Shown here: one piece after another, positions 46,229-53,756 of the stretch | How positions within the stretch are numbered: the stretch's first letter is position 1 | Layout of the letters: each line of letters opens with the position of its first letter | Source: a virus | Strand: one strand, 5' to 3' | DNA: 64,000 nt | IMG/VR virus record: IMGVR_UViG_3300028025_003409 | Span: 1 to 64,000 of that record | Made by a program: the position numbers and the translations under genes | Notes under the pieces: model-generated | Seen by the model: only the letters and a program-made list of their open reading frames with translations | The model's database searches: none | What the model was told of the DNA's origin: nothing

Positions 46229-47497
46229 CTAGACCTTAGAGTTGTGTACTACCATATTTCCAGCAATAATAGTGTCTACTGGGAAAGCGTTAAACTTAAA
46301 GACATTTCTTATTTCTTCAATATAGTCAAGTGAAGATACTGGAGTTGCTACCATTCCAGAATCTGTTGGCTCAAAAATAAAGTCATTTTCTGTCACTGTT
46401 TTTGCCTCAACAAATATATGTGAATCTAGGCGTTTAATAAGAACTTTTTCTTCTGGGGTAAATCTCTTTGTTTTATCACCATTAAAGTATAAGGTTGTAT
46501 CTTTTGTTGATGGGCTAATCTGTACAATTTCAGATTGAACCCTTTTAACATTTTTAAGATTTTCTGGGTAAATTGTTGATGCTCCAGGGTCTTGCAGATC
46601 ATCAAGTAGTCCATCCCAAGTGATAGACCAAATTTTATCTCCAAGGACAATATCTTTTGCTGCCTTAAACTCAACAGAGTTTTCATATCCAACAATCTGA
46701 ATAAGTGTATCTTCATCAATACATACTGTGAGTGGTACGAAGGAGTATGTTGGTGTAAAGGAGTAAGGAGTAAAAGTATAAGGAGTAAATGTATACGCAG
46801 GTGTTGGTGTGAATGTGTAAGTAGGTGCTGTTGGTGTAAAGGTATAGGCAGTTGGAGTAAATGTGTAAGCAGGTGTTGGAGTAAATGAATACGGAGTAAA
46901 TGAATAAACTGGACTACAAGTTGCTGCAGCAATTGGGGATGGGCCTTCTTCTGGACCTGGTGCACAATTAAAGTTGTTTCCAGGACCAAGTTCTCCCATT
47001 TGTGTAAGCAATTGCTGAACTTGTGAACAAGTCTTATTTGGCCAGAAGTAAGGACCAACCACTGATCCATCTGCACCAGATGCTGGGTTGGAACAGTGTG
47101 TGTACCATACACCAGTTGCGGCAACTGGAGTAAATGAGTATGGAGTAAATGAGTATGGAGTAAATGTATATGCGGTTGGAGTAAATGTATATGCGGTTGG
47201 AGTAAATGTGTATGCAGTTGGAGTAAAAGAATAAGGAGTAAAAGAATAAGGAGTAAAAGAAAAATTATAGTATGTATAAGAAACATTTGTTTCGTAGTCT
47301 ACAAGAGAATCAAATGATGGATTTTGAGATGCAATTTTTTGATTTAAAGAATCATCTGCCGTATCTGTTGAACCAGTCTCCAGTGGAACAAGTCCATTAC
47401 TAACAATTGATGATGAGGCAGTTGTTCTAGTCAAACCAGAAAGATTAGGTACTTTTACCATACCCTTTAAAGATGACCAAAAACCAAAATTTAGCAT
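46229..47497 (-). CDS. PASTA-domain surface protein with SFTP repeats and C-terminal Hint domain (copy 2)
   Basis: 422 residues. Residues 14-78 look like a PASTA domain (VKVPNLSGLTRTTASSSIVS, then KIASQNPSFDSLVDYETNVSY partly quoted), a peptidoglycan-binding fold. Then repeat array A (79-124), a Cys-containing insert (125-196), array B (198-255), and the Hint domain from C259 (CIDEDTLIQI) to His418-Asn419-Ser420 and two more residues. The block B TxxH position is again Glu (TPEEKVLI). It is the close relative of copy 1 but with a different N-terminus. It would link a cell-wall-binding head to a self-processing tail. Confidence 0.8.
   Translation of the reverse strand: MLNFGFWSSLKGMVKVPNLSGLTRTTASSSIVSNGLVPLETGSTDTADDSLNQKIASQNPSFDSLVDYETNVSYTYYNFSFTPYSFTPYSFTPTAYTFTPTAYTFTPTAYTFTPYSFTPYSFTPVAATGVWYTHCSNPASGADGSVVGPYFWPNKTCSQVQQLLTQMGELGPGNNFNCAPGPEEGPSPIAAATCSPVYSFTPYSFTPTPAYTFTPTAYTFTPTAPTYTFTPTPAYTFTPYTFTPYSFTPTYSFVPLTVCIDEDTLIQIVGYENSVEFKAAKDIVLGDKIWSITWDGLLDDLQDPGASTIYPENLKNVKRVQSEIVQISPSTKDTTLYFNGDKTKRFTPEEKVLIKRLDSHIFVEAKTVTENDFIFEPTDSGMVATPVSSLDYIEEIRNVFKFNAFPVDTIIAGNMVVHNSKV
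46733..46906 (-). repeat. (Y)(S/T)FTP repeat array B, Hint protein copy 2
   Basis: About ten YSFTP/YTFTP units, some with TPA or TA spacers, ending four residues before the first Cys of the Hint domain. Confidence 0.88.
47126..47263 (-). repeat. (Y)(S/T)FTP repeat array A, Hint protein copy 2
   Basis: About eight SFTP/YTFTPTA units between the PASTA-like domain and the Cys-containing insert. DNA copies of 15-21 bp are nearly identical. Confidence 0.88.
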
Positions 47498-47504
47498 CTT
47501 TAAC

Positions 47505-48137
47505 CTAAGCCGTCAGGTCACCAAGAAGTAGCCAGGTGTTAGTGTCAACTTTTGTAAGAACTGCACCAGAGTACCTAGAGGATATCTTTTTGTTTGAGTT
47601 TTTGCTGTTAATAATTACACCTGGTGTTGCACCTGCAAAAGAAACTGCCCCAGTTCCATACCGAATAAACTCAATTTTTTGCCCTATAGAAAAGGCTGCA
47701 ACACTGTTTAATGGAATGGTTATAACAATATCTGAAGAAGACTCTACAGAAATAGTTTTTCCTGAATCAGATTTTGCAACGGTATAGTCAGAAGTCTTTG
47801 TAACAAATGTTGCAGAATCGTTTACATATCTCCAAGCAGATCCAGAATAATACTGGACTTGGTCTATTGGTGTTCCATCATCTTCTTGTCTAACAAAACA
47901 AACTAAGCCTGCTGTTGGAGATGTTAAAACAGCGTCTCTTGCTGTTGGGTTTTGAAAATTATTAATTCCGCCCTTGGCTTTAATAACATTATTAAATGTA
48001 GTTGCTGCGGAGAATGTTTGCTCGGCTGACCAAGTATATTCTTGATTTGTATTTACTGATCCACCAATAGCGTACCAAGTATCGTCAGATTCGTTGTATA
48101 TATAAGCATTCTTTCCATCAGTATTAATTGTTGCCAT
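47505..48137 (-). CDS. Virion protein with GDLTA C-terminal domain
   Basis: 210 residues. The last ~95 residues (DYTVAKSDSGKTISVESSSD, IPLNSVAAFSIGQKIEFI, ending in LLLGDLTA) match the C-terminal domain of the Mtd-like fibre at 39180. Both genes lie directly upstream of a Hint protein gene, so a two-gene unit is duplicated. The N-terminal part contains a YNESDDTWYAIGG strand pattern. It is probably a surface or fibre protein. Confidence 0.65.
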   Translation of the reverse strand: MATINTDGKNAYIYNESDDTWYAIGGSVNTNQEYTWSAEQTFSAATTFNNVIKAKGGINNFQNPTARDAVLTSPTAGLVCFVRQEDDGTPIDQVQYYSGSAWRYVNDSATFVTKTSDYTVAKSDSGKTISVESSSDIVITIPLNSVAAFSIGQKIEFIRYGTGAVSFAGATPGVIINSKNSNKKISSRYSGAVLTKVDTNTWLLLGDLTA

Positions 48138-48249
48138 CTGAAGTTATCCCCAATGCTCTTAGTTCTGCTTCTGTAAAACCTAGTGCAACAAATTTTGCAA
48201 TAGCATTTTCCTTAAATTCTTGATCTATTGTCTTTTCTTTTTTAGCCAT
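48124..48249 (-). CDS. Small helical protein, 41 residues
   Basis: A short frame (MAKKEKTIDQEF start) with an amphipathic helix (AIAKFVALGFTEAELRALGI). The ATG overlaps the stop of the upstream gene (TAATG) and the end overlaps the next gene by 14 bases, so it fills an otherwise empty gap. Function unknown. Confidence 0.55.
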   Translation of the reverse strand: MAKKEKTIDQEFKENAIAKFVALGFTEAELRALGITSDGNN

Positions 48250-48677
48250 TATGCACCAATCTCTTTCCACTCGGTTCCACTGTAAACATATATTTTAAGT
48301 GGAGAAGAATCTGAGTCAACCCATAATGTACCAGTTGATGGAGATGCAGGAGATGTTGTAGAATATTGTGCTTGAGCATATTGAACTGATGCAGAGATGC
48401 CAGAATCTGAGTCTAGCCAAACATACCCATTTCCAATACCAGTTGGCTGGGTTGTTGAAACGGTGGATCCAAGTCCACGATTGTTAATAACAGTAATATC
48501 TGCTTCAATTCTTTTTAAGTTACCAGCCAAAGAAGTTGATAATATCTCTGACTGATTAGAAGGTGGTGTTGTGGTTCCATATAAAAATAATTTTAAAGCC
48601 TCTTGAATATCTGCAGACTCATTGTAGGATGGCACTTTAGTGTCATAAGGTCCGTTAAGATTGATATTATCTGCCAT
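48249..48677 (-). CDS. Virion-block protein
   Basis: 142 residues. Two short repeated units, GYVWLDSDSG and GTLWVDSDSS, followed by IYVYSGTEWKEIGA, resemble strands of fibre-associated domains. A GGGGGAG ribosome site lies before the ATG. No catalytic features. Confidence 0.6.
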   Translation of the reverse strand: MADNINLNGPYDTKVPSYNESADIQEALKLFLYGTTTPPSNQSEILSTSLAGNLKRIEADITVINNRGLGSTVSTTQPTGIGNGYVWLDSDSGISASVQYAQAQYSTTSPASPSTGTLWVDSDSSPLKIYVYSGTEWKEIGA

Positions 48678-48695
48678 TATTCATCTCCCCCAAAA

Positions 48696-49259
48696 TTATA
48701 CCACAGAAATAAGTAGTTCTACTACTTTCTGTCCGACCACTTCTACCCAGTTGGAGTTGTTTAGTTCGATTGCATTGACAATAATCTTAAGCGCTCTGAC
48801 CTGATTGTCTGTAATGATCTCTAAAGATTTCACGGTAGTTATGATTGGCAAATCATTGACAATAGACTTTTGAACATTGATCTTATCAATAGTGACGGTT
48901 GCAACAAGGTCTTCTGGGACAATGCTAATAAGTGGAATAATAATCTGAGCATTACCGCCTATAAAGTCAGAAACAACGCTCTTACTAGTAAAGTTTGGGA
49001 TAATCTTTAAGATCTGTCTCCAACTGTTTACTCCATCAGCATTCTGATACTGGTACAAAAACAGGTAAGACTCATCTTGTGGATCTACATTTATATACAT
49101 GTCTAAAAGGTTTGGACTTAGTTCTGCTGTATTTGGAAAACCATTTCCAACAAACCAATAACTTCCTCTTTTCCCTGTTGGACCAATATCAAGATCTACT
49201 GAAATTTTAGAAGGACCACCTAAAACAGTTATATCGTCTGTAGAATAAATCTCAGGCAT
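48696..49259 (-). CDS. Virion-block protein with collagen-like start motif
   Basis: 187 residues. A short LDIGPTGKRGSYWFVGNG stretch near 25-42 is like the ends of collagen-like phage fibre segments. The rest is hydrophobic beta-like sequence. It is one of a series of small surface protein genes upstream of Hint copy 2. Confidence 0.55.
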   Translation of the reverse strand: MPEIYSTDDITVLGGPSKISVDLDIGPTGKRGSYWFVGNGFPNTAELSPNLLDMYINVDPQDESYLFLYQYQNADGVNSWRQILKIIPNFTSKSVVSDFIGGNAQIIIPLISIVPEDLVATVTIDKINVQKSIVNDLPIITTVKSLEIITDNQVRALKIIVNAIELNNSNWVEVVGQKVVELLISVV

Positions 49260-49261
49260 AT

Positions 49262-49621
49262 TTAGACTCCTTGAGTTACGTCTGCTGTAACAGTAACTGT
49301 TCCAGTTAGGATTGTATATACAAGTGGGTATGGCGTTGCGCTTTTGCTAATCTGAATATCATAAACATACTGTGTACCAGCAGTTAATTGTGCTCCATCT
49401 GCTGGTCTAATCGCACAGATTGCTTTTGTAGGGTCATCTGCACTGACTACAGCGTAGCACTCTACTGGAGTTGTTCCAGATCCTCTTTGTGTAGATATCG
49501 AAAACTTGATTGTGTAGCCAGACATGATAAAAGCGGATCCATCGCTTTGTTTTGGGTAGATAGAAAAATCTTGAGTATCACCCTTGTAGTATGTTAAGTT
49601 TAGTTCTCCTGGAAATGCCAT
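49262..49621 (-). CDS. KGDT-type beta-sandwich virion protein (paralogue 2)
   Basis: 119 residues. The core NLTYYKGDTQDFSIYPKQSD matches the RGDT core of the proteins at 44307 and 50436. The ATG is 5 bases after TGGTATAAT (leaderless type). Confidence 0.6.
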   Translation of the reverse strand: MAFPGELNLTYYKGDTQDFSIYPKQSDGSAFIMSGYTIKFSISTQRGSGTTPVECYAVVSADDPTKAICAIRPADGAQLTAGTQYVYDIQISKSATPYPLVYTILTGTVTVTADVTQGV

Positions 49622-49627
49622 ACTTTA

Positions 49628-50329
49628 TTATACCACGCCGACATAAATAGAATTGAGGATAATTGATGATTCGTGATCAGTTCTAAACTGAGGAATAGCC
49701 CCTTCGCTCCAAGACCACTTATCTTCTATAAATATTTGCTGGGTTACTGACATTGGGTAGGTAGTTTGATATTTAAAGGATCCCAAAAATTGACAAATAT
49801 TCTGTTTTGATTTTGAAGAATATGTCCTTGCCCACAATTCTGTTCCTGTTTGAAAGGTAGTTACCTCAAAATTATATGTAACAAAAACTTGTGCTCCTAC
49901 GTTAAGCCCAAGAAAATTAATTCTTCTTGAATCTTGATTCCAAAGACTAGTGCATCCTTTTGGCAAAAATTTTTCATCTGCTTCCTTTTGATTTGACAAA
50001 AATACATCTACCCAACCGTCTACACCTTTGTCTGCCCCCAAGCGTATTTCTTTTCCTTGTCCTGAGTAGTAACTTGCCCAACCAGACTGCTGTCCAGAAG
50101 AAGACACTGATGATGCTCCGTCTTTTCCTTTGGGCCCTTGTTCTCCCCTAGGTCCTTGAGGTCCTTCTGGCCCCTGCTTTCCTGGCTCACCCCTTGGACC
50201 TTCTGGTCCTGGAAGTGGAAGAAATACTTGATTGCTTTCTGAATTTTCAGTTGCCTGCATCTGTTGAACTTGTGCAGCATATGAGGATTTTCTTGCGTTT
50301 GGAAAGTCCATAGATTTAGAAGAGGCCAT
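49628..50329 (-). CDS. Collagen-like fibre protein
   Basis: 233 residues. Residues about 40-70 hold around ten Gly-X-Y triplets (PGPEGPRGEPGKQGPEG and on), a collagen-like triple helix segment. The C-terminal ~150 residues form a beta-rich domain with several Trp/Tyr. The ATG lies 6 bases after a GATAAT box. A 2OG-Fe(II) oxygenase of the prolyl-hydroxylase type is encoded about 3 kb away and could modify it. Confidence 0.8.
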   Translation of the reverse strand: MASSKSMDFPNARKSSYAAQVQQMQATENSESNQVFLPLPGPEGPRGEPGKQGPEGPQGPRGEQGPKGKDGASSVSSSGQQSGWASYYSGQGKEIRLGADKGVDGWVDVFLSNQKEADEKFLPKGCTSLWNQDSRRINFLGLNVGAQVFVTYNFEVTTFQTGTELWARTYSSKSKQNICQFLGSFKYQTTYPMSVTQQIFIEDKWSWSEGAIPQFRTDHESSIILNSIYVGVV

Positions 50330-50349
50330 AACAGCATTATCTCACTATT

Positions 50350-50436
50350 TTATTTATTTACTTTAAAAACTTTATCTTTGATTTTAATTACTGGTGGCAA
50401 CTCAGGTCTAGGAGTTGTAACTTTTACTACAGCCAT
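50350..50436 (-). CDS. Very small protein, 28 residues
   Basis: Frame MAVVKVTTPRPELPPVIKIK and eight more residues. The ATG overlaps the stop of the upstream gene (TAATG), as in the many coupled genes here. No function can be given. It fills the gap between the collagen-like and RGDT-type genes. Confidence 0.45.
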   Translation of the reverse strand: MAVVKVTTPRPELPPVIKIKDKVFKVNK

Positions 50437-50816
50437 TATAGACTTCCTGTAATATCACCAATGACCGAAATAGTTCCAATCAAAGGTGTCCAGATTGTTT
50501 CTCCATCAATGGTTACTTGAAGATCAAAAGTTAATTCTGTTACAACTGATTTAAATCCAATACCCCAAAACTGAGTAATTGATGCTGGGGCCATAATGTC
50601 GACATATCCAACTCCTGGTGTAATTTCCAGGGAATCAAGAAAATCAGACTGAGGATCATAAGAGGTAGCCTCATAGGTCCAATCGGAGGTATCAAAATAT
50701 GTTGCTTCGTCATCCTGCAAGAATTCAACACGAAGCGGAGAGGTATCTCCTCTAACGATATTCCATTTGATACGAGCAGGGTCTGCTCCAAAAATCTCAG
50801 GTGCACAAAGAGTCAT
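50436..50816 (-). CDS. RGDT-type beta-sandwich virion protein (paralogue 3)
   Basis: 126 residues with the core IKWNIVRGDTSPLRVEFLQD, like 44307 and 49262. The ATG is 9 bases from TGGTATAAT. It is the first gene of the minus-strand surface block. Confidence 0.6.
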   Translation of the reverse strand: MTLCAPEIFGADPARIKWNIVRGDTSPLRVEFLQDDEATYFDTSDWTYEATSYDPQSDFLDSLEITPGVGYVDIMAPASITQFWGIGFKSVVTELTFDLQVTIDGETIWTPLIGTISVIGDITGSL

Positions 50817-51044
50817 AGTAATAAGATTATACCATAAAAAAACAAATATTTAGAGTCAGCGTAAAAGTCATAGAATTAAGAGATTATATTTAAAGTTATC
50901 AAATCGTTATAATAGACAATGTCCGTTTTGTCATAAAAAGTCTTAAAGGTCAGGATCTTCGTAGTGTATACTAAATATATATAAGAAAAAAGAACTATCT
51001 TGAAGGTTTGTATATAGAAGATATCTTATATATAGTATATAGAG
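50817..51044. other. AT-rich intergenic region
   Basis: 228 bases without a gene. It contains the TGGTATAAT box for the minus gene at 50816, a GTTATAAT box near 50911, and an imperfect palindromic TATATAGAAGATATCTTATATA-like tract near 51010-51035. It may hold promoters and the 3' end of the holin-like transcript. Nothing else is clear. Confidence 0.5.
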
Positions 51045-51317
51045 TTACTTTGGTTTGGCAATATACTCAATCAGAATATCATACATATGGTCAAGTTTAT
51101 TCTTCATAACCTTATGATCTTCTTTCATCTGAGTTCTAGTAGCATCGGCTTCGTTAATTCTCATTTCTAGTCTCGAAATTTGATCCTTCATCGATGATCC
51201 AGAATTGGGTTTAAGTTCTGCCAAATAATGTTTGACTAGCCACTTGATTGCAAAAGCAATAGATGATACAATTGTAAGTATGGCTACAATTAGGGAAGCC
51301 CAGTCTTGGATTGTCAT
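51045..51317 (-). CDS. Holin-like single-membrane-segment protein
   Basis: 90 residues from the ATG at 51317, which is 9 bases after TTATAAT; the earlier start at 51377 overlaps the divergent gene. One membrane segment (SLIVAILTIVSSIAFAIKWLV) is followed by a charged coiled coil (DQISRLEMRINEADATRTQM). Small actinophage membrane proteins of this build are often holin candidates, but it is not beside a lysin gene; the lysozyme-like gene is 5 kb away. Confidence 0.5.
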   Translation of the reverse strand: MTIQDWASLIVAILTIVSSIAFAIKWLVKHYLAELKPNSGSSMKDQISRLEMRINEADATRTQMKEDHKVMKNKLDHMYDILIEYIAKPK

Positions 51318-51343
51318 AACTAGATTATTATAAGGGGTGTTTT

Positions 51344-52177
51344 GTGAAAAATAGAACTGAGTTCTCTTCAGCAGCATTTCTTTTTAGAGAAAAACCATTT
51401 ATCAATAGCATATCAAGTAGCAATTTAGAATATATTAAAGGCGAGTCTTATTCTTACTATATTAATGACCAGCCAAGTAAAAAAACAAAAGACGATATTG
51501 AGTATAAACTAAATAATTATCTTTTTAGATCTGATGATTTTTGCAAAGAAGATTCTGGAGATAACTTTTTATTTGCTGGATGCTCACAAACTGTCACATT
51601 AGGGCTACCACTAGAGTTAAGTTGGGCTAACAAAGTTAATTCTAATTTTGATAAAAATAAGTATATTAACATATCTGGAGTTGGTCTTGCCATTGATGCA
51701 ATAGTTAGCAATATAGTTCACTACATTGACTTGTTTGGAAAACCTAAGGCAATTATTGCTTTATTCCCAGATCACTACAGGGTTACAGAAATAAAGCATG
51801 ACACAATAACAACAGACTGGCTAGATCCAAGAGAATATGATAAAAATGTTGATAGAATAGAAGATGCAATATTTAAAGACTATCTTTCTTTTAAAAATTT
51901 AGAAATGATATGCAAAGCAAATGGGATACCCTTGGTCTATTCTAGTTGGCAGCCACATACTGCTAAGGTAATAAAGAAGTTAACAGAAAAGTCTTTCTTG
52001 GAAAATGGATTTGATATATATGAAAACATTGATATAGATCTAAAACTTTTTTCAAAGAAAAATAGCAAGTATCCTCATTACTGGGAATATGCAAGAGATG
52101 GTGTCCATTACGGAGAAAGAGACAATCTTATGTTTGCTCAATCATTTACCAATAAACTAAAAGAGTTAGGTTTCTAA
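51344..52177 (+). CDS. SGNH/GDSL hydrolase-like protein
   Basis: 277 residues from GTG with an AAGGGG site. The family-type nucleophile block reads FAGCSQTVTLGLPLELSW (Ser in GCSQT) and the C-terminal ARDGVHYGERDN holds the Asp-x-x-His pair. The middle has NISGVG for the oxyanion Gly. Such enzymes remove or move acyl groups on sugars, so it may modify virion or cell-surface glycans. It overlaps the next gene by one base. Confidence 0.6.
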   Translation: MKNRTEFSSAAFLFREKPFINSISSSNLEYIKGESYSYYINDQPSKKTKDDIEYKLNNYLFRSDDFCKEDSGDNFLFAGCSQTVTLGLPLELSWANKVNSNFDKNKYINISGVGLAIDAIVSNIVHYIDLFGKPKAIIALFPDHYRVTEIKHDTITTDWLDPREYDKNVDRIEDAIFKDYLSFKNLEMICKANGIPLVYSSWQPHTAKVIKKLTEKSFLENGFDIYENIDIDLKLFSKKNSKYPHYWEYARDGVHYGERDNLMFAQSFTNKLKELGF

Positions 52178-52947
52178 TGATTCAAGATATATTAGACACT
52201 ATCGAGTATTCAAAACAACTTATCATATCCCCCGATATGGATGGGTTTATGACGGCAAAATTATTAGAGCGTTTTAACGGTTCGAAAATAGTAGGTTCTT
52301 ATGATAAGAATCTTTTATGTCTCGCCGACGGGATCAACCCAGAGGAATGCTTGTTCGTCGATTGCGATATGAATAGGCAAGAGTATGTTTCTCTCGGAAA
52401 TCATATGCGCTTGCTTGAGGACAATATGTCGGTTGAATCATTTAATCCAAATGTGCACTTCGGCGTTTCGATATATAGCGACAAGTTTCCCTTCGCCACT
52501 GCGTTTTTAATTTCGTTCGCAACAGAGGCCCAAACCTCCGAAGAAGACCTTATCCGCATGGCTTTCGCTGATTCTACATTACGCAATATGGAAAAATATA
52601 GCGACAACATGCGAAATTGGTCTACACGGATGGATCATCCTGCAGTTAAGTACATAGTGGACAATTCGGACATTGCAAAAAGAAATGATGCACAAGCAAG
52701 GTTTGATTATGTAGACCAATCATTTACATCTAAAAGATACGGCAAGGCAAGATATCTGGATACCCTTAATAAGGCCCTAGAAGGCCAGGGGATGAAGTTT
52801 GAACCACTTACCAGGGGTAGCAAGTACATCTGCGACAAAGTTGGCAAAGAAACCGTTATGCGGTATAATAGAGATATCATATCTTACGCAGAGATCTTTA
52901 CAGGAGAATACTCTGTTACCTATGACCAAGAGACGGAATGGAAGTAA
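52177..52947 (+). CDS. DHH-type phosphoesterase-like protein
   Basis: 256 residues. An IISPDMDGFMTAKLLERF block with D-x-D-G, and LFVDCDMNR about 35 residues later, resemble motifs I and II of DHH phosphoesterases (RecJ and related). The DHH triad itself is not clear (GNHMRL may be its relic), so activity is doubtful. The stretch 52200-52620 uses many more C/G-ending codons than its neighbours. It overlaps the SGNH gene by one base. Confidence 0.45.
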   Translation: MIQDILDTIEYSKQLIISPDMDGFMTAKLLERFNGSKIVGSYDKNLLCLADGINPEECLFVDCDMNRQEYVSLGNHMRLLEDNMSVESFNPNVHFGVSIYSDKFPFATAFLISFATEAQTSEEDLIRMAFADSTLRNMEKYSDNMRNWSTRMDHPAVKYIVDNSDIAKRNDAQARFDYVDQSFTSKRYGKARYLDTLNKALEGQGMKFEPLTRGSKYICDKVGKETVMRYNRDIISYAEIFTGEYSVTYDQETEWK

Positions 52948-52948
52948 T

Positions 52949-53554
52949 ATGTTTACATGGGGAAAACACCTTATCAGAGTTGTTCATAATTTTGCTACGC
53001 CAGATGAGTTGTCTATCCTAGATGACTACTTAAAGTCACTTCCAGATTTTCATACAAAATCAGTCTCATGGCTAGATTTTATTGAAGCCGAGCATTTGCC
53101 AGAGTATAAAATTGATGATCCAAACGTAGAAAAGGTTATGCGTGAATTAAATACACGAACTAACAAATACATAACAGAAGTCTATTTCCCCGAATCAGAG
53201 TTAAGTGTCATCAGAGATAATGGAAATAGAGAGTTGGAACTTGTTAGATGGAGTGCTATGTCACACCTTGCTCCTCATTCAGACTGGAGACTTGCAGATG
53301 GATCTCCTTATCCATTAACACTGCCACAATTTACAATTGGATCTCTTATATATATCAATAAAGACTATGCAGGCGGAGAGATTAACTTTCCAGATTATGA
53401 TTTTAAGTTAGATCCCCAACCTGGAGATTTAATTTTGTTTCCCTGCCAATATATGCATGAAGTTCTACAAGTACTTCCACTTAAAGGAAAAGAAAAAGCA
53501 AACAGATATACCATGCCAGTATTTTACTGGTTTGACTTAGAGGAAAAGGAATAA
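52949..53554 (+). CDS. 2OG-Fe(II) oxygenase (prolyl 4-hydroxylase type)
   Basis: 201 residues. A frame open from 52799 overlaps the previous gene; the ATG at 52949 follows GGAAGT and begins the domain (MFTWGKHLIRVVHNF). Iron ligands: His-x-Asp in APHSDWR and a distal His in CQYMHEV; Arg in NRYTMPV would bind 2-oxoglutarate. Also LDPQPGDLILFP is typical. Possible substrates are the collagen-like protein, other virion proteins or a host target. Confidence 0.8.
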   Translation: MFTWGKHLIRVVHNFATPDELSILDDYLKSLPDFHTKSVSWLDFIEAEHLPEYKIDDPNVEKVMRELNTRTNKYITEVYFPESELSVIRDNGNRELELVRWSAMSHLAPHSDWRLADGSPYPLTLPQFTIGSLIYINKDYAGGEINFPDYDFKLDPQPGDLILFPCQYMHEVLQVLPLKGKEKANRYTMPVFYWFDLEEKE

Positions 53555-53558
53555 TACA

Positions 53559-53753
53559 ATGCCACAAAAACAAGATGTAGTTAACTTAATGACAAATGTC
53601 ATCAATGATCTAAATTTTCAGAAAGCCATGCAAGATGGTGTTGACGAAATGCAGATTCGTAATTCGATTGCCCAGCATCAGGATGAACTTAATTTCATCA
53701 ATGGTATTTTAGTTGATGCGCTAAAGGCAAACAACCTTATTAATGTAGACTAA
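53559..53753 (+). CDS. Small helical protein in the accessory cassette
   Basis: 64 residues, all-helical and acidic (MPQKQDVVNLMTNVINDL). It begins 4 bases after the oxygenase gene and likely shares its transcript. Function unknown. Confidence 0.6.
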   Translation: MPQKQDVVNLMTNVINDLNFQKAMQDGVDEMQIRNSIAQHQDELNFINGILVDALKANNLINVD

Positions 53754-53756
53754 AAC

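Noticed and set aside
38284-47263. Repeat arrays as CRISPR
   Set aside because: The repeats are coding, 15-21 bp, contiguous and without unique spacers.
50817-51044. tRNA or other structured RNA gene in the AT-rich gap
   Set aside because: No cloverleaf, no TTCGA-type arm and no CCA end were found. I saw no tRNA elsewhere in the window either, but a covariance search was not possible.
51318-51377. N-terminal extension of the holin-like protein
   Set aside because: The extra 20 codons lie over the divergent gene's ribosome site and start, and the ATG at 51317 sits behind a TTATAAT box.
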